Below, piece after piece: positions 35,979 to 45,306 of a DNA stretch of 64,000 nt; the stretch's first letter is position 1; each line of letters opens with the position of its first letter. The position numbers and the translations under genes are program-made. Under the pieces are notes generated by a model. That model had not been told where the DNA came from, ran no database searches, and saw nothing but the letters and a program-made list of their open reading frames with translations. Source of the DNA: Luteimonas vadosa. GTDB lineage: Bacteria; Pseudomonadota; Gammaproteobacteria; Xanthomonadales; Xanthomonadaceae. The stretch is from assembly GCF_039543545.1 (NCBI RefSeq), contig NZ_BAABJY010000001.1, positions 1,205,324-1,269,323 on the forward strand. The letters run 5' to 3'.

Positions 35979-36305
35979 TCAACCGAACTCGCCGCTCCGG
36001 GCCGGACTCTGGCCCCGGTGGTGGTCGACCATCTTCTTGCGGTGCTTGATCAGCAGGCGGTCGAGCTTGTCGGCGAGCAGGTCGATGGCGGCATACATGT
36101 CGATCGCGCTGGCATCGGCATGCAGGGTCTTCCCGGAGAGGTTGATCGTGGCCTCGGCGCGGTGGTCCGGCTTGTCGAGGCTGAGCTGCGTGCGCACGTC
36201 GAAGGGTTGCTCGAAGTGGCGCCCGAGGCGCTGCAACTTGGATTCGACGTATTCGCGAAGCGCGGGAGTGACCTGGATCTGCTGGCCGTGGGTTTCGATG
36301 CGCAT
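35979..36305 (-). CDS. hpf: Ribosome hibernation promoting factor (short form)
   Basis: 108 residues, short HPF type. MRIETHGQQIQVTPALREYV starts the beta-alpha fold that binds the 30S mRNA/tRNA channel in stationary phase. The end RKKMVDHHRGQSP has no long dimerisation domain. A region of 234 nt separates it from ptsN; I see no gene there. Confidence 0.93.
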   Translation of the reverse strand: MRIETHGQQIQVTPALREYVESKLQRLGRHFEQPFDVRTQLSLDKPDHRAEATINLSGKTLHADASAIDMYAAIDLLADKLDRLLIKHRKKMVDHHRGQSPARSGEFG

Positions 36306-36465
36306 CTGCTGCCTCCTTCTGCGGGTCCCCAGCATCGCGCAACTGGCGGATGCCGTGGTTGGAATTAGGTTAACGCAGAGCTGGCGGCGCGGTGAACTCC
36401 ACGACGGGCGGCCCGGGCGCGGGGGGCAGGGAGGCCCGCCGATCCCCGGCGCGGTGCCACGGGGC

Positions 36466-37905
36466 TCAACCGATCCTGACCCGGTCGTGGGAGGAGGGGA
36501 TGTTGAGCGCTTCGCGGTACTTGGCGACGGTACGCCGGGCCACCGCGACCCCGGCGGCCTTCAGGGCTTCGGCCAGTCGGGCGTCGGACAGCGGCTTGCG
36601 CGGGTCCTCGGCCTCGACCAGCCGGCGGATCATGTCCTGGATCGCGGTGCTCGAGGTGCCGCCGCCGCCTTCGTTGTCGACGCCGGAGGCGAAGAACGCG
36701 CGCAGCGGCAAGGTGCCCCGCGGCGTGCGCGCGTACTTGCGGGACACCGCGCGCGACACGGTGGATTCATGCATGCCGATCTCGACGGCCACCTCGCGAA
36801 GCGTCAGCGGGCGCAACGCCAGGTCGCCGAACTCGAGGAACCCTGATTGCTGTTGCACCAGGCATCGGACCACCTTGAGCAGGGTCTCGCCGCGCGCTTC
36901 CAAATTCTTTAGCAGCCAGCGAGCCTCCTGCAGGTGCCCGCGCAGGTAACCCGAATCCTCCGAGCTGGCGTGCTTGATCATCTGCTCGTAGCCGCGGTGG
37001 ATGATGAGGCGCGGCTGCTGGTTGCCGGCGAGCGACACCTGCCACATGCCGTTGTGCCGGCTGATCACGCAGTCGGGCACGACGTAGGTGTCCTGCGGCA
37101 GGTCGCCGACCTGGCCGCCGGGCCTGGGATCGAGCGTGCGCAACAATTCCAGTACGCCGGCGGCTTCGTCCAGGCTGCATGGCAACGCCGCCGCCAGGCC
37201 CTCCGCGCCGAGCCGGGGAAGCTGTTCGATCAGCGCCTGGGCGGTGCGCCTGGCCAAGGCCATGCAGGGCGTGTCCTCGGGGAGGACGTCCAGCTGCAGC
37301 AGCAGGCACTCGCCCAGGTCGCGGGCGCCCACGCCGGTCGGGTCGAACGCCTGGATCTGGCGCAGCACGTTCAGGACCTCGTCCTGGTGGCAGTGCAGGT
37401 CGGGCAACAAGGTCTCGACGATGCTGTCGATCGATTCGCGCAGGTAGCCGTCGTCGTCGATCGCATCGATCAGCGCCACGCCGATCTGGCGATCCCGCGG
37501 CGAGAGGTGCGACAGGTGCAGTTGCCAGGCCAGGTGGTCGTGCAGGTTCTCGCTCTCCGCGACCCGTTCCTCGGTGTCGACGTCGTCGTAACCCGCGCCG
37601 TTGCCGCCGCCGCTGCGCGCGAACGCCTCGTCGCCCCAGCGCTCCTGCTGTTCCCAGCCCGCGTCTTCCGTTGCCGGGGACGATGCGTCGCCGTCGGCGG
37701 CCGTACCGTTCGCGCGCGCGGGATCTTCCGGACCGGCGCTGATCGCCGACTCCTCCTCCCAGTCCAGCAGGGGGTTGCTCTCCAGCGCGGACAGGATCTC
37801 CGCCTCCAGTTCGAGCGTCGAGAGCTGCAGGATATGCAGCGCCTGGCGCAGCTGTGGCGTCAGGACCAGGTGTTGCCCGAGCGTTGTCTGCAGGCGTTGC
37901 TTCAT
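36466..37905 (-). CDS. rpoN: RNA polymerase sigma-54 factor
   Basis: 479 residues from ATG at 37905. Region I is LVLTPQLRQALHILQLST, followed by an acidic region II, the core-binding domain, the HTH (LTLREVAVEIGMHESTVSRA) and the RpoN box ARRTVAKYREALNIPSS. It directs transcription from -24/-12 promoters, including pilus genes in this group. It lies between lptB (32 nt upstream) and hpf. Confidence 0.97.
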   Translation of the reverse strand: MKQRLQTTLGQHLVLTPQLRQALHILQLSTLELEAEILSALESNPLLDWEEESAISAGPEDPARANGTAADGDASSPATEDAGWEQQERWGDEAFARSGGGNGAGYDDVDTEERVAESENLHDHLAWQLHLSHLSPRDRQIGVALIDAIDDDGYLRESIDSIVETLLPDLHCHQDEVLNVLRQIQAFDPTGVGARDLGECLLLQLDVLPEDTPCMALARRTAQALIEQLPRLGAEGLAAALPCSLDEAAGVLELLRTLDPRPGGQVGDLPQDTYVVPDCVISRHNGMWQVSLAGNQQPRLIIHRGYEQMIKHASSEDSGYLRGHLQEARWLLKNLEARGETLLKVVRCLVQQQSGFLEFGDLALRPLTLREVAVEIGMHESTVSRAVSRKYARTPRGTLPLRAFFASGVDNEGGGGTSSTAIQDMIRRLVEAEDPRKPLSDARLAEALKAAGVAVARRTVAKYREALNIPSSHDRVRIG

Positions 37906-37937
37906 CGTCCCCGGTGCCGTTGGGTGACGCGGCGGGA

Positions 37938-38657
37938 CTACAGGCGGAACGCGTCCCCCAGGTAGACCCGACGCACGTCGGGATCGGCCAGCAGCGCGTC
38001 CGGAGCCCCCTGCGCGAGCACGCCGCCTTCGTTGAGGATATACGCCCGGTCGCAAATGCCCAAGGTTTCGCGCACGTTGTGGTCGGTGATGAGCACGCCG
38101 ATGCCGCGGTGCTTGAGGTGCTCGACGATGCGCTGGATCTCGCCGACGGAGATCGGGTCCACGCCTGCGAAGGGCTCGTCGAGCAGCATCAGCCGCGGGT
38201 TCGCGGCCAGCGCGCGGGCGATCTCCACCCGCCGGCGCTCGCCGCCGGACAGGCTGGCGCCAAGCTGGCCGGCGACATGGGCGACCTGCAGTTCGTCCAT
38301 CAGGCTGGCCAGCTCGGCCTGGCGGGCGCGGCCATCCAGGTCGTCGCGCAGTTCGAGGACCAGCATGATGTTGTCGGCCACGCTGAGCCTGCGGAAGACC
38401 GAGGGTTCCTGCGGCAGGTAGCCGACACCCAGCTGGGCGCGGCGATGCATCGGTTCGCCGGTGATGTCACGCCCGTCGAGCAGGATGCGGCCATCGTCGG
38501 CGGGAACCAGGCCCACGATCATGTAGAAGCAGGTGGTCTTGCCCGCGCCGTTGGGCCCGAGCAGGCCGACCACTTCGCCCGCGTCCAGGGTCAGGCCGAA
38601 GTCGTGCACGACTTCCCGCGAGCGGTACCGCTTGCGCAACCCCTCGGCGACGAGCAT
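37938..38657 (-). CDS. lptB: LPS export ABC ATPase LptB
   Basis: 239 residues. It powers extraction of LPS from the inner membrane with LptFG. Walker A is GPNGAGKTTCFYMIVGL, signature LSGGERRRVEIARAL, Walker B LMLLDEPFAGVDP, switch His in LITDHNVRETL. ATG overlaps the lptA stop (ATGA). Confidence 0.97.
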   Translation of the reverse strand: MLVAEGLRKRYRSREVVHDFGLTLDAGEVVGLLGPNGAGKTTCFYMIVGLVPADDGRILLDGRDITGEPMHRRAQLGVGYLPQEPSVFRRLSVADNIMLVLELRDDLDGRARQAELASLMDELQVAHVAGQLGASLSGGERRRVEIARALAANPRLMLLDEPFAGVDPISVGEIQRIVEHLKHRGIGVLITDHNVRETLGICDRAYILNEGGVLAQGAPDALLADPDVRRVYLGDAFRL

Positions 38658-39181
38658 CAGTCGCTGCCTTGCTTGTTGCCCTGGGCCGCGCGGGGCAGGA
38701 TCCGCGTGCGGATCTGGCCGCCGCCTTCGCCGCCGCCGCCCTGCACCTGGCCGGTCTGCATGTTGTAGACGATGCGGGGGCCGCTCATCGCGCCGCGCCC
38801 GGCCTGCTCGATCCGGACATTGCCGGTGAAGATGACGGTCTCCCTGGGCATGTCGTATTCGACGGTCGACGCCGAGGCCGTCATCGTGCCGCCATTGTCC
38901 AGGCCCTGGGACAGCCTCGCAGGGGAGCCGGTGATGATCACCCGCTGGATGTCCCCGCCACCGCGGCGCACGTCCGCCTTCGCGGCGCGGATGTCGAGCG
39001 TTCCCTGCACGATGTGGACGTTGCCGCTGAAGACGCACGGGCTGTTGTCGCCGATCGAGCAGTTGCTGCTGTTGGCGTCGATGTCCATCGGCTGGTTCCG
39101 ATCCGACGATTTCGCCCAGGCGCCGCCGGCCAGGACGAGCAGGCAGGCGGCGGCGGACAGGCTAGCGGCGATTTGGGGCAT
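38657..39181 (-). CDS. lptA: LPS transport periplasmic protein LptA
   Basis: 174 residues from ATG at 39181, with signal peptide (LLVLAGGAWA). OstA-type beta-jellyroll sequence follows: CVFSGNVHIVQGTLDIRAAK and VIFTGNVRIEQ. The C-terminus is Gly- and Gln-rich. It forms the periplasmic bridge carrying LPS. It overlaps lptC upstream by 20 nt and lptB downstream by 1 nt. Confidence 0.93.
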   Translation of the reverse strand: MPQIAASLSAAACLLVLAGGAWAKSSDRNQPMDIDANSSNCSIGDNSPCVFSGNVHIVQGTLDIRAAKADVRRGGGDIQRVIITGSPARLSQGLDNGGTMTASASTVEYDMPRETVIFTGNVRIEQAGRGAMSGPRIVYNMQTGQVQGGGGEGGGQIRTRILPRAAQGNKQGSD

Positions 39182-39719
39182 AACGGGTCCGCACATCCTT
39201 GAGTTTGACGTTCTTGGCGGCGAGGTCCGCCTGCATCGAGCTGCCCCGCATTGTAGAGCCGGACTGGGTGATGGTAACGGGTACCGCGGAGGTGGCGAGG
39301 TTGGTCTGCGGGAAAACATTCAGTTGCTCGGTATTCATCGAGATCGCGTCTGCGGCGGCTTCCTCGGCCTTGGCGACCACATCGCCTCGCAGTCGCAGTT
39401 CGTCGTGGCTGGCGCTCAGCCAGCCCGTCCGCGAACGGACCTCCCAATACGTTCCGTCCGGATCGGGCAACAGGAACAACGGGGTCTGCAGGGCAATGGT
39501 GCCATCGGCGGGGTTGCGCGCGAGTTCCGGCGCCCGCAGGGTGAACGATTCCTTGCCCTGGGCATCGAGGGAGACCAGTTCGAAGTCATGGAGCACGTAA
39601 TCCGACCGGTCCGCAACGCCTGTCGCCGTGAGGGGGTCCGCCCGTTGCCGCCACGCCGACCAGCCGCTGACGATCGCGGCGACCAGCAGGATCGTTCCCA
39701 GCCAGGCGCGCCAGCTCAT
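39162..39719 (-). CDS. lptC: LPS export protein LptC
   Basis: 185 residues: one N-terminal membrane anchor (TILLVAAIVSGWSAW) and a periplasmic LptC jellyroll (YVLHDFELVSLDAQGKESF, LRLRGDVVAKAEE). It hands LPS from LptBFG to LptA. ATG overlaps kdsC by 4 nt, in the conserved kdsD-kdsC-lptC-lptA-lptB order. Confidence 0.92.
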   Translation of the reverse strand: MSWRAWLGTILLVAAIVSGWSAWRQRADPLTATGVADRSDYVLHDFELVSLDAQGKESFTLRAPELARNPADGTIALQTPLFLLPDPDGTYWEVRSRTGWLSASHDELRLRGDVVAKAEEAAADAISMNTEQLNVFPQTNLATSAVPVTITQSGSTMRGSSMQADLAAKNVKLKDVRTRYAPNRR

Positions 39720-40267
39720 GGCTCGCGGCCCTTCGCCAGCAACGCATCGACCTTGCCCTGGGCGATCAGCAACAGGTCACACAGTTCCCGCGCCGCACCT
39801 TCGCCACCCCGCGACTGGGTCTGCCAGTGCACGCGTGCGGCGATCCACGGGTGGGCGTCGGCCGGGGCGACCGACAGCCCGGCCGCGTCGAGGGCGTGGA
39901 GGTCGGCCAGGTCGTCGCCTATGAAGGCGACGGCGTCCGCCGTGATCTCCAGGCGTTGGCAAAGGCTTTCGACGCATCCACGCTTGTCCGTGACGGCGGT
40001 GAACACCTCCGCGCCGAGTTCGGCCCCGCGCCGCTCGGCCACGTTGCCGCCTCGGGCCGTGACCAGGGCGATGGCGATGCCGCTGCGTCGCAGCAGGGCA
40101 AGTCCCTGGCCGTCCTGGACATGGAACGCCTTGGCTTCGCCGCCGCGGTCGTCCAGGTACAGGCGGCCGTCGGTCAGCGTGCCGTCGACGTCGAAGCAGG
40201 CCAGGCGGATCCGCTTGGCGCGGGCCAGGACCTCGGCGGGGTAGTCGCGGTAGCGAGCTGCGGACAT
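39716..40267 (-). CDS. kdsC: 3-deoxy-D-manno-octulosonate 8-phosphate phosphatase
   Basis: 183 residues from ATG at 40267 (a longer frame runs upstream). HAD-family phosphatase: nucleophile Asp in LACFDVDGTLTDGRLYL, motif II in ALVTARGG, and the metal Asp pair in AFIGDDLADL. It makes free Kdo from Kdo-8-phosphate for LPS inner core. Confidence 0.94.
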   Translation of the reverse strand: MSAARYRDYPAEVLARAKRIRLACFDVDGTLTDGRLYLDDRGGEAKAFHVQDGQGLALLRRSGIAIALVTARGGNVAERRGAELGAEVFTAVTDKRGCVESLCQRLEITADAVAFIGDDLADLHALDAAGLSVAPADAHPWIAARVHWQTQSRGGEGAARELCDLLLIAQGKVDALLAKGREP

Positions 40268-40437
40268 GGGAGTCGTGGGAAGCGGGGCGTGGGAGGCGGG
40301 GCGTTTCGGGACGTGCGCGAGGGCTGAGATATGGCGGCTTTCTTTCAAAGCGGTGACGCCGGTCATTCGTTCTTGCAAGCCGCCCGCGCGGCATTGATCG
40401 TGCAGGGTGGGTGAGGTCGCGGCGGGCGGGAAGCGGA

Positions 40438-41442
40438 TCAGACCACTCGCGCTCGCAACAGGTCGTGAATGTTCAGCGCGCCGACCACGCGATCTTCCGC
40501 GTCCACGACCAGAAGCGCGTTGATCTTGTGGGTCTCCATCAGCCGGGCCGCTTCCACCGCGAGTGCGTCGCTGCAGATGGTGACCGGCGTGCGCGTCATC
40601 ACGTCGACGATGCGTGCACTGCGCACGTCGATGCCGGGATCGGCCAGCGTGCGGCGCAGGTCACCGTCGGTGTAGAGGCCACGCAGCCGGCCTGCTGCAT
40701 CGACCACGGCGGTCATGCCGAGGCGCTTTCGGCTCATCTCCACCAGCACGTCGCTGAGGCTGGCGTCCTCGGGCACGGACGGGATCTCGTCGCCGGCATG
40801 CATGACGTCGGCGATGTGCAGCAGGAGGCGGCGGCCGAGCGCACCCGCCGGATGGGAGCGCGCGAAGTCGTCCGCGGTGAAGCCGCGCGCCTCCAGCAGG
40901 GCGACGGCCAGGGCGTCGCCCATCGCCAGCGATGCCGTGGTGCTGGCCGTGGGCGCCAGGTCCAGCGGGCACGCCTCGGCGGGCACGCTGATGTCCAGGT
41001 GCACCTCGGCGCCGCGCGCGAGCGTGGACTGCGGGCGGCCGGTCATCGCGATCAGGGCGTTGCCCTGCCGCTTGAGCACCGGCAGCAGCATGAGCAGCTC
41101 GTCGCTTTCGCCCGAATACGACAGCGCCAGCACGATGTCGGCGTCGGTGACCATGCCCAGGTCGCCGTGCCCGGCCTCACCTGGGTGCACGTAGAAGGCG
41201 GGCGTCCCGGTCGAGGCGAGCGTCGCGGCGATCTTGCGCGCGACATGGCCGGATTTGCCCATCCCCGTGCAGACCACCCGTCCACGGCAGGCCAGCATCA
41301 GGCGGCAGGCCTGCGAGAACGCCCCGTCGATGCGCTCGGCGACCGCCTGCAGCGCCTGCTGTTCGATCTCCAGCACGCGGCGGCCGCTGGCGGCGAGCCC
41401 GGCATCGGTGTCGGTGGCGGGCGCTGTGGCGTGATCGGCCAT
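40438..41442 (-). CDS. kdsD: Arabinose-5-phosphate isomerase
   Basis: 334 residues: SIS domain (VVCTGMGKSGHVARKIAATL, HPGEAGHGDLGM) and two C-terminal CBS domains (~210-330). It converts ribulose-5-phosphate to arabinose-5-phosphate, the first Kdo precursor step. It is divergent from the BolA-family gene and murA. Confidence 0.95.
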   Translation of the reverse strand: MADHATAPATDTDAGLAASGRRVLEIEQQALQAVAERIDGAFSQACRLMLACRGRVVCTGMGKSGHVARKIAATLASTGTPAFYVHPGEAGHGDLGMVTDADIVLALSYSGESDELLMLLPVLKRQGNALIAMTGRPQSTLARGAEVHLDISVPAEACPLDLAPTASTTASLAMGDALAVALLEARGFTADDFARSHPAGALGRRLLLHIADVMHAGDEIPSVPEDASLSDVLVEMSRKRLGMTAVVDAAGRLRGLYTDGDLRRTLADPGIDVRSARIVDVMTRTPVTICSDALAVEAARLMETHKINALLVVDAEDRVVGALNIHDLLRARVV

Positions 41443-41560
41443 TTCGGAGCCGGACCCTTTCCGTTAGGCTAAGTGGCTCGATTTTACGCGCATTCATCGC
41501 GGAGCGGCCACGCTGGCGCTCCGTGTGCGCGGAACGACACCTCACCGCACGGGAACGCCC

Positions 41561-41809
41561 TTGGACGCAGACACCATCCGCCAGTTGATCGAAGACGGCC
41601 TTCCGGGCGCCCGCGCCTGGGTCCAGGGGGACGACGGCGTGCATTTCGAAGCCCTTGTGGTCTGCGAGGCATTCGCCGGCAAGCTTCCGCTCGCCCGCCA
41701 CCGGCTGGTCTACGCCACGCTGGGGGACCGCATGGGTGGGGAAATCCACGCCCTGGCGCTGCGTACGCTGACGCCAGGCGAACATCGTCCCCCCGGCGCC
41801 GCATCCTGA
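41561..41809 (+). CDS. BolA/IbaG family protein
   Basis: 82 residues if started at TTG 41561 (GGGAA upstream), giving MDADTIRQLIEDGLPGARAW. The frame is open to GTG 41525. BolA features: VHFEALVVCEAFAGKLPLAR and HRLVYATLGDRMGGEIHALA, with the conserved Cys and His thought to bind [2Fe-2S] with monothiol glutaredoxins. The stop overlaps the murA start by 1 nt, as ibaG-murA in other gammaproteobacteria. Confidence 0.85.
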   Translation: MDADTIRQLIEDGLPGARAWVQGDDGVHFEALVVCEAFAGKLPLARHRLVYATLGDRMGGEIHALALRTLTPGEHRPPGAAS

Positions 41810-43068
41810 TGCAGAAGATCGTGGTCGGCGGCGGCGTGCCGCTGCAGGGCGAAGTCCGGATTTCCGGTGCCAAGAACGCGGTGCTGCCCATCCTGTGCGC
41901 GACCCTGCTCGCCGATGGTCCGGTCTCGATCGGCAACGTGCCCCACCTGCACGACGTGGTCACCACGATCAAGCTGCTCACCGGGCTGGGTGCCACCGTC
42001 ACGCACGATGTCGAAGCCTGCCGGGTCGCGGTCGATCCGCGGACGGTGCAGAGCCACGTCGCGCCGTACGAGCTGGTGCGCACCATGCGCGCCTCGGTGC
42101 TGGTGCTGGGTCCCCTGCTGGCCCGGCACGGGGCGGCCGAGGTATCCCTGCCGGGGGGTTGCGCGATCGGCTCGCGGCCCGTGGACCTGCACATCGCCGC
42201 GCTCGAGGCGCTCGGGGCGGAGATCGTGGTCGAGCACGGTTTCATCAAGGCCCGCGCCGACCGCCTGCGCGGCGGCCGGGTGGCGTTCGACATGGTCAGC
42301 GTCGGTGCCACCGAGAACGTGCTGATGGCCGCGACCCTGGCCGAAGGCACGACCGTGGTCGAGAACGCCGCGCGCGAACCGGAGATCGTCGACCTGGCGG
42401 ACTGCCTGGTCGCCATGGGCGCGGACATCGAGGGCGCGGGCACGTCGCGGATCGTGGTCAACGGCGTCGACCGACTGCACGGGGGCGCGCACGAGGTCAT
42501 CGCCGACCGCATCGAGACGGGCACCTTCCTGGTCGCTGCGGCGATGACCGGTGGCCGCGTGGTCGCGACCCATGCGCGTCCGGACACCCTTCGGGCCGTG
42601 CTGGCCAAGCTCGCCGAATCGGGCGCCGGGGTCGACGTCGATGGCGACCGGATCACGGTCGACATGCGCGGGCGTCGTCCGCGCGCGGTCGACATCACCA
42701 CCGAGCCGCACCCGGGGTTCCCCACCGACATGCAGGCCCAGTTCATGGCCTTGAACTGCATCGCGGAAGGAAGTGGCGCGATCGACGAAAGGATCTTCGA
42801 GAACCGCTTCATGCACGTCAACGAGCTGCTGCGGCTCGGGGCACAGATCGAGATCGACGGTCACCGGGCGGTGGTCACAGGGGTCGAACGCCTGACCGGC
42901 GCGCCGGTGATGGCGACCGACCTGCGGGCCTCGGCGTCGCTGATCCTCGCCGGGCTCGTGGCCGAGGGTGAAACCGTGATCGATCGCATCTACCACCTAG
43001 ACCGCGGCTACGAGCACATCGAGCAGAAGCTGTCGTTGCTGGGCGCAAGCATCCGCCGCATCGGTTGA
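41809..43068 (+). CDS. murA: UDP-N-acetylglucosamine 1-carboxyvinyltransferase
   Basis: 419 residues, full length. First committed step of peptidoglycan synthesis. The N-terminal KNAVLPILCATLLADG segment carries the catalytic Lys. The active-site Cys, target of fosfomycin, is in SLPGGCAIGSRPVDLH. A strong terminator follows 22 nt after the stop. Confidence 0.97.
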   Translation: MQKIVVGGGVPLQGEVRISGAKNAVLPILCATLLADGPVSIGNVPHLHDVVTTIKLLTGLGATVTHDVEACRVAVDPRTVQSHVAPYELVRTMRASVLVLGPLLARHGAAEVSLPGGCAIGSRPVDLHIAALEALGAEIVVEHGFIKARADRLRGGRVAFDMVSVGATENVLMAATLAEGTTVVENAAREPEIVDLADCLVAMGADIEGAGTSRIVVNGVDRLHGGAHEVIADRIETGTFLVAAAMTGGRVVATHARPDTLRAVLAKLAESGAGVDVDGDRITVDMRGRRPRAVDITTEPHPGFPTDMQAQFMALNCIAEGSGAIDERIFENRFMHVNELLRLGAQIEIDGHRAVVTGVERLTGAPVMATDLRASASLILAGLVAEGETVIDRIYHLDRGYEHIEQKLSLLGASIRRIG

Positions 43069-43090
43069 ATCCCGGGACCGGTGGCGCAAG

Positions 43091-43118
43091 AAAAAGCCCC
43101 GGCGAACGGGGCTTTTTT
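43091..43118. terminator. Intrinsic terminator after murA
   Basis: AAAAAGCCCC-ggcgaac-GGGGCTTTTTT: a stem of about ten pairs with a T-run. It serves murA and, in reverse, the converging DUF3108 gene. Confidence 0.9.
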
Positions 43119-43137
43119 CTCGCCGTCGCGCCCGGGT

Positions 43138-43899
43138 TCAGCGCACCGACTTCAACTTCAGGTCGACCTGGTCCTTGCCATCGCGTCGCTGGAGGATGCG
43201 GGCCGGGACGGGCAGGCCCTCGACGATCCAGGCCAGGATCTGGCGCTTGCCGTCGTCCCGCACGACCTTGGTCGCCTGCCGCTGGCGGCCGCCGACGTCG
43301 ATGGATTCCGTGCCGGCGACCTTGTAGGTCTGCTTGCGCACGCGGCCATCCTCCACCAGGCGGTAGCTCAGCGGCTTGCCCGCCTTCACGTCGCGCACCA
43401 GCATCAGGTTGAGCAGCATGGCGTCGACGTCGCCCGACTTGAGCGCAACCGGGCCCGCACGGCCATCCTTCACGTCTCCGGTCCAGCGCGCCTGGCCGGT
43501 CGACCAGTCGTAGGTCGCGTCGACCCGCTTGCGCTTGACCAGCAGCGCTGCGAGCCCGCCCGTGCCCTGCTGGGAATCCGTGCTCGACAGCGGGCGCCAC
43601 TCGCCGCCGCGGCTCTCGAACACGGTGCTCTGCCCGAGCTTCGCGCCCATGCCATCGATGTCGAGGCTGTACTTCCAGCGATCGTTGCCCGCCGGCGCCA
43701 GCGTCATCGTGCCGGTCGCCTTCATGCCCATGTAGTTCGCCTGGTAGTCGGCAGTGAAGGGCTCCATGGCGATCGCCGGCAATGCAGCCAAAGAGAAGAC
43801 GGCGGCGAGCACCCCCGCCTTCCAGGAACGTCGCTGGCCGGCGGCGGCCGGTCCGGCCACGGGTGGGAATCGGTCGGGTTGACCTGGCTTGGACATCAT
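43138..43899 (-). CDS. DUF3108 periplasmic protein (copy A)
   Basis: 253 residues. An N-terminal membrane or signal stretch (AGVLAAVFSLAALPAIA) is followed by the DUF3108 beta-rich domain: FTADYQANYMGMKATGTMTL, and LAWIVEGLPVPARILQRRDG at the end. Function is unknown. Its start overlaps the end of a second DUF3108 gene by 4 nt; the two share the same strand pattern throughout, so they are tandem paralogues. Confidence 0.8.
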   Translation of the reverse strand: MMSKPGQPDRFPPVAGPAAAGQRRSWKAGVLAAVFSLAALPAIAMEPFTADYQANYMGMKATGTMTLAPAGNDRWKYSLDIDGMGAKLGQSTVFESRGGEWRPLSSTDSQQGTGGLAALLVKRKRVDATYDWSTGQARWTGDVKDGRAGPVALKSGDVDAMLLNLMLVRDVKAGKPLSYRLVEDGRVRKQTYKVAGTESIDVGGRQRQATKVVRDDGKRQILAWIVEGLPVPARILQRRDGKDQVDLKLKSVR

Positions 43900-44609
43900 T
43901 TCGCTCCTTGGTATCGGATGAGGCGCAGGTCGATGCCGTCCTCTCCGTCTTGCCGCTGCAGGATGCGCACGGGCGTCGGGACGCCATCGGCGACCCAGAC
44001 GATCGTCTCGTCATTGCCGCCATTGCTGCGTGAAACGCGCAGCGCTTCGTAACGCAAGTCCCCGACGCCGACGTTCTCGGTGGCATCGGACACGAGGTAC
44101 TCATGGATGCGGACGCGCCCGCCGTCGACGAAGCGGTACCGCAGCGACTTGCCGGGTTCGGCGTCGCGCAGGATGGCCAGGTTGATCAGCAGGCCGCTCA
44201 TGTCCCCCGGCTGCAAGGCGATGGGTGCCTGGCGTTCGGCCTTGACATCGCCGGTCCAGCGCGCGGTCCCCGCCGCCCAGTCGTAGGTGCCGACGCTCTT
44301 GCGGCGCAGCAGGAAAGCCTTGCGGACGGTGCTTTGGCTGAGCGGTCGATAACCATCGCCGAGCGCATCGAAGACCGTGCTCTGTGCGACGTCGAGTCCG
44401 ACCAGTCCCGCCAGGCCGCGGTCGCCCTGGAGGTCGAGGTCGATCCGCCAGAGCGGCGCACGGGTGCGCACCACACGCATGGTCGCGGTGCCCGCCAGCG
44501 CGCCGGCACGATAGGCCTGGTAGCTGGCCACGAAAGGCTGCAGGTCCGCGGCCGCGGCGCTGCCAGCGCCGACCAGCAGCAGCAATGATGTGAAGAGCAG
44601 GCGTTTCAT
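43896..44609 (-). CDS. DUF3108 periplasmic protein (copy B)
   Basis: 237 residues from ATG at 44609 with signal peptide (LLLLVGAGSAAAA). Same family as the downstream gene: FVASYQAYRAGALAGTATMR and WVADGVPTPVRILQRQDGED. It lies just downstream of purN (10-nt gap), an arrangement seen with purN-purM regions in xanthomonads. Function unknown. Confidence 0.8.
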   Translation of the reverse strand: MKRLLFTSLLLLVGAGSAAAADLQPFVASYQAYRAGALAGTATMRVVRTRAPLWRIDLDLQGDRGLAGLVGLDVAQSTVFDALGDGYRPLSQSTVRKAFLLRRKSVGTYDWAAGTARWTGDVKAERQAPIALQPGDMSGLLINLAILRDAEPGKSLRYRFVDGGRVRIHEYLVSDATENVGVGDLRYEALRVSRSNGGNDETIVWVADGVPTPVRILQRQDGEDGIDLRLIRYQGAK

Positions 44610-44619
44610 GCGGGCGCCA

Positions 44620-45306
44620 TCATGCAAGCGTGTTGTTGGCTGCCAGCTGAAGCGGCGCGAGCAGGCGCACTCCTTCGAGCATCACGCCATCTTCAACCAG
44701 GCGCGCCGTGCCTTGGGCAATCATGTCGACGCAAGCCACCAGCAGCGGGTGTTCCCGCTCCAGCACGCGGGCCGCGAGCGTGCGCGCGTCGTCGCCGGGC
44801 AGCACCGGCACCCGCACCTGCGCGAGCACCGGCCCCCCATCGAGGTCGGGCGTCACGAAATGCACGCTCGCGCCATGCATGTCGATGCCGTCGTCGAGCG
44901 CGCGCTGGTGTGTCCGCAGGCCCTTGTACGCCGGCAGCAGCGAGGGGTGGATGTTGACCATGCGTCCGCGCCATCGCTCGACCACGACTTCGTCGAGCAG
45001 GCGCAGGTAACCCGCGCAGACCACGAAGTCCGCGCCGGATGCCGCGACGGCATCGAACATGGCCAGGTCGAATGCACGACGCGAATCGAAGCGGGCCGGA
45101 TCCATCGCGCATGCAGGCACGCCGGCGTCGCGGGCGCGCTCCAGGACCGGTGCGCCGCTGCGGTCGGAGAACACCCCGGAAATGCTTGCCCGCAAGCGTC
45201 CGTCGGCGATGGCATCGAGCAAGGCCTGCAGGTTGGTGCCGCGTCCCGACGCCAGGACCGCGATGCGCGGGCATTCGCTCGCGCCGGACGCGACGTCAGG
45301 CGGCAT
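44620..45306 (-). CDS. purN: Phosphoribosylglycinamide formyltransferase
   Basis: 228 residues. It transfers formyl from 10-formyl-THF to GAR in purine synthesis. Motifs: IAVLASGRGTNLQALLDAI, MVNIHPSLLPAYKGL with the catalytic His, and ASVHFVTPDLDGGPVLAQ with the catalytic Asp. ATG overlaps the small membrane protein gene by 11 nt. Confidence 0.96.
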   Translation of the reverse strand: MPPDVASGASECPRIAVLASGRGTNLQALLDAIADGRLRASISGVFSDRSGAPVLERARDAGVPACAMDPARFDSRRAFDLAMFDAVAASGADFVVCAGYLRLLDEVVVERWRGRMVNIHPSLLPAYKGLRTHQRALDDGIDMHGASVHFVTPDLDGGPVLAQVRVPVLPGDDARTLAARVLEREHPLLVACVDMIAQGTARLVEDGVMLEGVRLLAPLQLAANNTLA

